A stretch of 64,000 bases of DNA from positions 124,001-188,000 of the forward strand of contig CAWFFB010000003.1 of NCBI GenBank assembly GCA_963814975.1, read 5' to 3'. Under the pieces are notes generated by a model. The model was not told where the DNA came from and did not search any database. It saw only the letters and a list, made by a program, of their open reading frames with translations. The translations under genes and the position numbers were made by a program. The DNA is from CAVUXJ01 sp963814975. Its GTDB lineage: Bacteria > Acidobacteriota > Vicinamibacteria > Vicinamibacterales > CAVVIG01. This document shows positions 57,642 to 64,000 of the stretch, one piece after another. Every line of letters starts with the position of its first letter. The first letter of the stretch is position 1.

Positions 57642-60600
57642 ATGATGCTACTCAAGTCGTTGAAGGCGGTAGTCGTTTTCACCGCGGTACTTGCGTTATA
57701 CCCGGCGATCGCCAGCGCGCAAAGCGCCATTGCCGGCCAGGTTCGAGACAACACCGGAGCCGTCCTTCCGGGCGCCGTCGTCGAAGCGGCGAGCCCGGCA
57801 TTGATCGAAGGCCGGCGGACCGCGGTCACCGACGGGCAAGGCCAGTACTCCATCGTCGATCTGCGGCCGGGCCTGTACACAGTCACATTCGCCCTCGATG
57901 GCTTCAGCCGCGTGGTCCGGGAAGGCGTCCAGCTGCCTTCCAACTTTCACCGCCACCGTGGACGTCACGCTGAATATCAGCTACCCTTCAGGAAACCGTG
58001 ACCGGTCCGGGCGCGTCACCGGTCGTCGACGTGACGCAAACTCAGCGCTCCACGGTCTTCAACCGGGAGCTGATGAACGCGATCCCGACGTCGAACAACA
58101 TGTGGGCCTTCGCGCAGCTCGCTCCGGGCGTGACGATGAACGGCACCGACGTCGCCGGGACGAGCAACGGCAGCGACCGCGAGCTGTCGGCGCACGGTCT
58201 GAGCAGTACCCATACCATCATGTCGGTCGACGGGATGAATGTGAACACGACGCGGGCGGATGGCCGGGCGGCGCTGTATTTTCAGGATCTGGGGAACGAG
58301 GAGGTCGTGCTCGACACGGCGGGGGGAAGCGCAGACATGTCCTCCGGCGGTCTGCGCATCAACATGATCCCGCGGGATGGCGGCAACAGGCGCAGCGGGA
58401 CGGTGTTTCTCGGCGGGACCCCTGGCAGCTGGCAGGCCGACAACTTCACGCAGCGGTTGAAAGACGCCGGCATGAGATCCGTTGACAAGATCGAGCGGGT
58501 CTTCGACTACGGTGGGACGACGGGCGGGCCGATCATCCAGAATCGGCTCTGGTACAACGTCTCGGTGCGGTATTGGGGCGCGTATGATTTGCCGGCCGAT
58601 AGTTTCTTGGACGACGGCAGCGCCGCGCGCCGGGACGGTGACCGATGGGGGATCATTCCCCGGCTCACTTTTCAGGCGACGCCCCGCGACAAGCTCTCGC
58701 TGCACGTCGAGCGCGTCGCCCAGTTTCGCGGACCGCGGTACCAGGCGACGTACCCAGCGATCGTCAACGGACTCGGCCCGGATCCGGAAACGGCCGGCCG
58801 ATGGCGGGATCCGGCGCTGGCCGATTATCTGGTCTTGGGGAAATGGACCTCGACCGTGACGAACCGTCTGCTCCTCGAAGTCAGCGGCGGCCGGAACTTT
58901 ACCAATTCCGCGTTCCTGAACATGCCGGGCGTGACGGCGCCGGTCGGCACCCCGGAGTGGTTCGCCCACACCGCGAAAAACGACGCCGATCTCGGCACCT
59001 TCTGGGATGCCGCCCAGACCATCCCGCCGATTGACGGCGCATGGAAGGAGATGCTCTCCGGTGCGGTGTCGTACGTCACGGGTACGCACAACATAAAGGC
59101 CGGCGTCCAGTACGCATCGGGCAAGGACCAGCGCGAGCAGATCTACAACGGGCACATCTCCACGGTCACCTATCGCAGCGGGGTGCCGTCCACCGTCACG
59201 GTCAACAATTCGCCGGCGCCGACCGAGGAGCGTGCTCAGGCACGACGTGGGCCTCTACGTGCAAGACCGCTGGACCTTCAACCGGTTATCGCTCAACGGC
59301 GGGATACGGTTCGAGTGGCTGAACTCTGGAGTAGATGCGCAAGATGTTGGCGCGGGCCGCTTCGTCCCCGCCCGGCATTTCGATGCCGTCAACGACGCGC
59401 CCGACTTCTTCAACGTGTCGCCGCGCGTCGGCATCGCCTACGATCTCTTCGGCAACGCGAAGACCGCGCTCAAGTTCAGCGCCGGCAAGTACAGCACGCC
59501 GCTGACCATGTCGCTGGCCAGACAGCTCAACCCGGTCGCGATCACGACGCAGGCCCTTGCCTGGAGCGACCCCAACCGCGACGGGATCGTGCAGGACAGC
59601 GAGCTCGATCTGACGCGGCTGCCGTCGAACTTTGGTGTACGGCAGGTCGCCAGGCTCGATCCGGACCTCGAGCGGGAGACGAACACCGAGCTCATGCTCG
59701 GCGTGCAGCACGAGCTCATGCCACGACTGGCCGTTTACGCCAACTGGTTCCGGCGGTCGTATGCGAACAAACGGGTGATCGACGATTTGAACCGGAATTT
59801 CAGCGACTACCGCGCCGTGCAAGTCGTGAGTCCTTACAACGGCGAGCTCATGACCGTTTACGACGTGACCAGCGCCGCCGTGCTTTCGCGGCCCGTCGAC
59901 CAGGTGATCAGAAACGCGGACTTCACCGAGGTTTATAACGGGTTCGAGTGGGGCGCTGACCTGCGGATTCCCGGTGGCGGCAGATTGTTCGCGAACATGG
60001 GGACGCAGCGCATCATCGCGAACGACTGCGATCAGCCGGACGACCCGAACCAGCTGCGGTTCTGCGATCGCGGCAACCTGCCGGCGCCGTACAACGCCGT
60101 GCCGTTCCTGACCGACTTCAAGCTCGCCGGATCCCTTCCGCTCCCCTTGGGTTTCCAGATGAGCGGCGTCTTCATCAGCAAAGGGGATAAGGGAAAGTTC
60201 CAGAACCTGGGCTATGGGCTCGCTCCCGAGTATCTGATTACTCGCACGACCCGCTACACCGCGGAGCAGTGTGCCGGCCAGCCTTGTACGGCGGGCGCGT
60301 TGGTGATTCCCAATATGATCTTGCCTTCCATCACGACAATGACCGGAGTGCCCCTTGGAACGGCGGCGCGGAACTTCCCACTGGTCCCCTCAGGCACCGA
60401 GATCTTCCTGCCGCGCCTGAATCAGCTGGATCTGGGGGTCAAGAAGACCTTCCAGGCAGGCGGCGTGAGCTGGGAACCCCGATTCGATGTTTTCAACGTG
60501 TTCAACGTTGACACCGAAGTGGACGTACCGTTCCGTGACGTACGGGACCCCGGCGTATCTGCTTCCCGGCAGTGTTTCCAATCTTGCTGGGGCGTCCGGG

Positions 60601-60648
60601 GTCATCGTCGCGCGTATGCCGAGGCTGTCGCTGCAGGTCCGCTGGTAG
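57642..60648 (+). CDS. TonB-dependent receptor with carboxypeptidase-regulatory domain (four frameshifts)
   Basis: About 1000 residues after four +1 breaks (near 57945, 57985, 59235, 60535). A signal peptide covers residues 1-27. Residues 28-110 form a CarboxypepD_reg domain (AIAGQVRDNTGAVLPGAVVE, GQYSIVDLRPGLYTVTF), then a plug with FNRELMNAIPTSNNMWAFAQLAPGV and TSVDGM-like text (IMSVDGMNVN), then a beta-barrel (GGTTGGPIIQNRLWYNVSVRYW, DVGLYVQDRWTFNRLSLNGG), ending in aromatic Trp after repair (RMPRLSLQVRW). This is an Oar-like receptor, taking up an unknown large ligand. ATG 57642 has GGAGG four bases upstream. A perfect hairpin follows the stop. Confidence 0.88.
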
Positions 60649-60662
60649 ACGATAGCTTCACG

Positions 60663-60688
60663 GGCCGGGTGCTCACGGGCACCCGGCC
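60663..60688 (+). terminator. Perfect 10-bp hairpin after the TonB receptor
   Basis: GGCCGGGTGC at 60663-60672 pairs without mismatch with GCACCCGGCC at 60679-60688 around a six-base loop, 15 bases after the receptor stop codon. No T-run follows. Confidence 0.55.
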
Positions 60689-60696
60689 TACCTCGC

Positions 60697-60750
60697 AAAG
60701 ATCGACGATTTCATAAAGATTGGCGATTTCATAAAGATTGGCGATTTCAC
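60697..60750. repeat. Three tandem 18-bp repeats
   Basis: Units 60697-60714, 60715-60732 and 60733-60750. Consensus AAAGATTGGCGATTTCAT; the first unit differs at about three bases and the third at its last base. It lies between the receptor terminator and the promoter of the next gene. Confidence 0.7.
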
Positions 60751-60800
60751 GTGGAATTCCGATGAGCCGGGGTGCCACTTCGCAGCCCCTGGCATTTCCG

Positions 60801-60830
60801 TTGACAGATTTGCATTTCGTACACTAACAT
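60801..60830 (+). promoter_or_regulatory. Candidate sigma-70 promoter
   Basis: TTGACA at 60801-60806, an 18-base spacer, then TAACAT at 60825-60830. The -35 is perfect and the -10 matches four of six. Initiation near 60837 would favour translation from ATG 60871, which has a good ribosome site, over ATG 60832. Confidence 0.55.
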
Positions 60831-60870
60831 CATGAGGCCCAAGGGGTTAACCATCGGGGAGGGAGCTGGA

Positions 60871-63408
60871 ATGAACGGTGTCAAAGGTTCGTCTCCCTGG
60901 CGGCGGGTCGCCTGCGCGATCGCCTGCCTCACTGTCGTGTTGGTTGTGGTCGACTCGCTCCGGGCCAGCGGCCCGCAGCCGACAGCCAATCGCATCTCAT
61001 CCGCGCAGGCGCTTTCCACATCAACAGCCCGTCCAACAATCGATCGTGCGCTTCAGGTCGCGCACCCGCAGCAGCAGCCTGCAGCCGCGGCGGCCGCGGT
61101 TTCGCCGCATCGGGCGGTGGTCAATCGGTACTGTGTCACCTGCCACAACGAGAAACTGAAGACGGGCGGCCTGGTCCTCGCGACGGTCGATATCGATACG
61201 GTCGGCGCCGACAACGCCGAGGTGCTGGAAAAAGTGGTGCGCAAGCTTCAGGCGCGCGCAATGCCTCCGCGTGGGATGCCTCGCCCCGACGAGGCGGTGT
61301 ACCAGAGTTTGGTCTCGCACCTCGAGACGTCGCTCGACCGGTTCGCCGCCGCCAACCCGAATCCCGGGCGTCCCGACACGCTCCGCCGGCTCAATCGCAC
61401 CGAGTATCAGAACGCCGTCCGCGACCTGCTCGATCTCGAGGCGGATGTGGCGGCCATTCTGCCAAGCGATGACTCGAGCTATGGCTTCGACAACATCAGC
61501 GTCGGCGGGCTGTCGCCGACGCTCCTCGAACGCTACCTCGGGGCGTCGCAGAAGATCAGCCGTCTTGCGATCGGCACACCGGTCCGTTCCCCGGGCGAGG
61601 AAACGGTGGTGCTCCCTCCGGATCTGACTCAGGAAGACTATTTCGACGGCCAGATCTTCGGCACGCGCGCGGGTGCGACGGTGCGGTACGTGTTTCCGGT
61701 CGATGGCGAGTACGGCTTCCGGCTCCATCTGACGAGGGATCGCAACGAGCGCATCGAAGGGCTGACCGAGCCGCATCAGCTCGAGGTCAGCATCGACGGC
61801 GAACGGCTGCAGCTCTTTACCGTGAATCCGATGCGGGTTGTCCGCCTGGCGGATGGGGTCCCGGATGATTCGCCGGCTCAGGAGCAGGCAGACGCCGGCC
61901 TACTCGTTCGGGCTCCCGTGAAGGCCGGCCCGCACCAGATCCAGGTCGCCTTCCTGAAGAAGTCGTCGGCGCTGATTGAAACGCCTCGTCAGCCATACCA
62001 GGCGCGCTTCAACAACGACCGGCATCCGCGCATTCAGCCCGCACTGCACAGCGTATCGATCTCGGGGCCTTACAACGCCACGGGCATCAGCGAGACCCCG
62101 AGCCGCAAGCGCATCTTCACGTGCCATCCGGTTCGGCCCGCCGACGAAACCGCCTGTGCCAAGACCATCGTCACCGCGCTGGCGCGTCGCGCGTATCGGC
62201 GTCCGCCCACGACCGACGATGTGCAGACCCTGTTGACGTTCTATCAGCAGGGTCGGGCAGACGGTGGTTTCGACTATGGGGTCGAGATGGCGCTGCGGGC
62301 GCTGCTGGTGAGCCCGAAGTTCCTGTTCCGGGTTGAGGAGGAACCGGCGAATATTGCGCCCGAATACACCCTATCGCCTGAGCGACCTCGATCTGGCGTC
62401 CCGGCTGTCCTTCTTCCTGTGGAGCAGCATTCCGGACGACGAGTTGCTCGATGTGGCGGTGCGCGGCAAGCTCTCCGAGCCGGCGACGCTCGAGCGCCAG
62501 GTGCGGCGGATGCTCGCCGACCCGCGGTCCGAGGCGCTCGTCACCAATTTCGGCTCGCAGTGGCTGTATCTGCGGAACCTCGCGACGCACATACCCGACC
62601 CCCGATTGCTGCCGGATTTCGACGACAACCTCCGCCAGGCGATGCGCCGTGAGACGGAGCTCTTTTTCCAGAGCATCATCAACGAGGACCGGAGCGTGCT
62701 GGATCTCCTCCGTGCGGACTACACGTTCCTCAACGAGCGACTGGCGAAGCACTACGGCATTCCCAACGTGTATGGCAGCCGCTTCCGACGGGTGAGCTTC
62801 GCAGACGGGAGTGCGCGCGGCGGGCTGCTGGGTCAGGGCAGTATTCTGACCGTCACTTCTTACGGTAACCGGACCTCGCCCGTGCGCCGGGGCAAGTGGG
62901 TGCTGGAGAACATTATTGGCACCCCCGTGCCGCCGCCGCCTCCGGATGTGCCGCCGCTCAAGGAGGACGCCACGAGCGCGGGCGGGAAGGTGCTGACGAT
63001 GCGGGAGCGCATGGTCCAGCATCGCAGCAACCCGGTCTGCGCCGGCTGCCACCAGGTCATGGATCCGGTCGGGCTGGCGGTCGAGAACTTCGACGCCATC
63101 GGCCGGTGGCGGGATCGTGGAGACGGCGGGACCGGCGATGGACGTCTCGGGCGGGCTGCCCGACGGCAGCACGTTTGACGGCGCGGCGGGTCTCAAGCAG
63201 GCGGTCTTGAAGCGGCCGGACCTCTTCGTCTCGACCCTCACCGGTAAACTGATGACTTATGCCTTGGGTCGCGGGATTGGAGTACTACGACGCGCCGGCC
63301 ATTCGTGCGATTACGCGCGGGGCGGCCTCCAGCGATTTCCGTTTCTCGTCGCTCATTTTGCAAATCGTCAACAGCACGCCGTTCCGCCAGAGGAGATCTC
63401 AGTCATGA
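60871..63408 (+). CDS. Planctomycete-type cytochrome C, DUF1587/1592/1588/1585 (three frameshifts)
   Basis: About 844 residues after +1 breaks near 62365, 63112 and 63280. A membrane or signal segment (VACAIACLTVVLVVVDSL) is followed by a c-haem motif CVTCHNEKLKTGGL. Next come DUF1587 (RRLNRTEYQNAVRDLLDL), DUF1592 (SRLSFFLWSSIPDDELL, FGSQWLYLRNL), DUF1588 (RTSPVRRGKWVLENIIGTP, CAGCHQVMDPVGLAVENFDA) and DUF1585 (GLPDGSTFDGAAGLKQAV, LTYALGRG-type end). Start ATG 60871 has GGGAG six bases upstream. The stop overlaps the DUF1552 start in ATGA, as usual for this pair. The pair is thought to act in extracellular polymer degradation, but no reaction is proven. Confidence 0.88.
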
Positions 63409-64000
63409 TCATCACCAAGATGGCTCTCCCGCGCCGCACGTTTCTGCGTGGGATGGGCGCCGCGTTGGCTCTCCCCGTGCTCGATGCCATGGTGCCGGCG
63501 CTGACGCAGGGTGCATGCGCTGTCTGCGCCCGTGCGGCGCCTCGGGTTCGTCTACATCCCGATGGGGTCGGAGATTGCGCAGTGGATGCCGAAGACGGAA
63601 GGGCGCCTCACGGAGCTGTCGCCGACGCTGGCGCCGCTGACGCCGGTGATGGATCAGGTCACGGTGGTGAGCAACCTCGAGATGAAGAACGCGTATGCCG
63701 CCGCGAATCACGCGACGGCGAACAGCACGTTCTTGAGCGGCGTGCTCGCCAAGCCGACCGAAGGGTCGGACTACGAGCTGGCGACGACGGTCGACCAGGT
63801 GGCCGCGCAGCAACTGGGCAAAGACACGGCGCTGCCGTCGCTGGAGCTCGCGACCGACTTCAACTACGTCGTGGGGAACTGCGACAACGGCCTGAACTGC
63901 GTGTACATGAACACGCTGGCCTGGTCGAACCCGACGACGCCGCTGCCGACCGAAGCCAACCCGCGCGTGGTGTTCGAGCGGTTGTTCGGGGATGGCGGGA
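63405..64000 (+). CDS. DUF1552 Tat-exported protein (3' partial, frameshift)
   Basis: The start ATG overlaps the preceding stop. A twin-arginine signal, PRRTFLRGMGAALALPVLDAM, is split here after residue 20 only by its own length: PRRTFLRGMGAALALPVL then DAM. A +1 break near 63510 interrupts the frame. The repaired body reads VRRLGFVYIPMGSEIAQWMP, TPVMDQVTVVSNLEMKNA, NHATANSTFLSGV and NCDNGLNCVYMNTLAWSNP, all DUF1552 hallmarks. The gene runs off the right edge; 198 codons are visible of a family length near 430-480. Function unknown; it is the invariable partner of the DUF1592-type gene. Confidence 0.88.
   Translation, partial: MIITKMALPRRTFLRGMGAALALPVLDAMVPALTQGACAVCARAAPRVRLHPDGVGDCAVDAEDGRAPHGAVADAGAADAGDGSGHGGEQPRDEERVCRRESRDGEQHVLERRARQADRRVGLRAGDDGRPGGRAATGQRHGAAVAGARDRLQLRRGELRQRPELRVHEHAGLVEPDDAAADRSQPARGVRAVVRGWR

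Noticed and set aside
32996..63515. Programmed +1 frameshifting as an explanation for the many breaks
   Set aside because: The junctions share no slippery codon or stop-codon context and often lie in short base runs; insertion-type read error explains them more simply.
1..64000. tRNA, rRNA, CRISPR, insertion sequence or prophage ends
   Set aside because: I looked for T-loop sequences, evenly spaced repeats, transposase motifs and attachment-site duplications and found none convincing.

Overview
The window is high-GC bacterial chromosome with dense genes in short co-directional groups. The gene content suggests an Acidobacteriota-type organism. Pointers are the paired planctomycete-type cytochrome (DUF1587/1592/1588/1585) and DUF1552 genes, a large Oar-like TonB receptor with an N-terminal carboxypeptidase-regulatory domain, a DUF6152 protein, a type-B succinate dehydrogenase with one cytochrome b anchor, and several small lineage-type hypotheticals. 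This is inference from families, not a phylogenetic placement. No rRNA, tRNA, CRISPR array or insertion sequence was seen.

Layout. 0-6 kb: a haem cluster with a cyclooxygenase/alpha-dioxygenase-like enzyme, two tandem di-haem cytochromes and a catalase-related protein, plausibly a fatty-acid peroxidation pathway. 6-24.6 kb: EF-P-like factor, PilZ protein, DUF6152-SurA fusion, two small membrane proteins, hemerythrin, the helicase Lhr, a hybrid histidine kinase, AIM24 protein, methyltransferase and a pseudokinase-PEGA protein. 24.6-29.5 kb: sdhCAB, with fumC divergent, a TCA-cycle block. 29.6-33 kb: a secretion-less M6 protease and an old-yellow-enzyme flavoprotein.

33-43.6 kb is the most interesting part. 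It is a same-strand series encoding a trypsin-like protease fused to a non-specific endonuclease, a metacaspase-like protease, a protein that resembles bacterial gasdermins, an unknown protein, a giant hydrolase-CHAT-TPR protein and a lipase-like hydrolase. By analogy with known bacterial gasdermin operons it reads as a proteolytically triggered cell-death or defence island with several effectors (pore, nuclease, lipase).

44-64 kb: two cyclophilins, a gutted PhzF gene, glycogen branching enzyme, an MFS pump, an EVE protein, an S46 dipeptidyl-peptidase, Mug glycosylase, an ApbE lipoprotein convergent with an FMN-binding NosR-like ferredoxin membrane protein, a TonB receptor and the DUF1592/DUF1552 pair, which runs off the right edge.

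About 28 apparent frameshifts interrupt otherwise convincing genes. Most (about 24) are of the single-base-insertion type and they are densest at 54-64 kb. I treat these genes as probably intact in the organism and give joined coordinates, naming each break. Degenerate 7-bp tandem repeats occupy at least four intergenic spacers.
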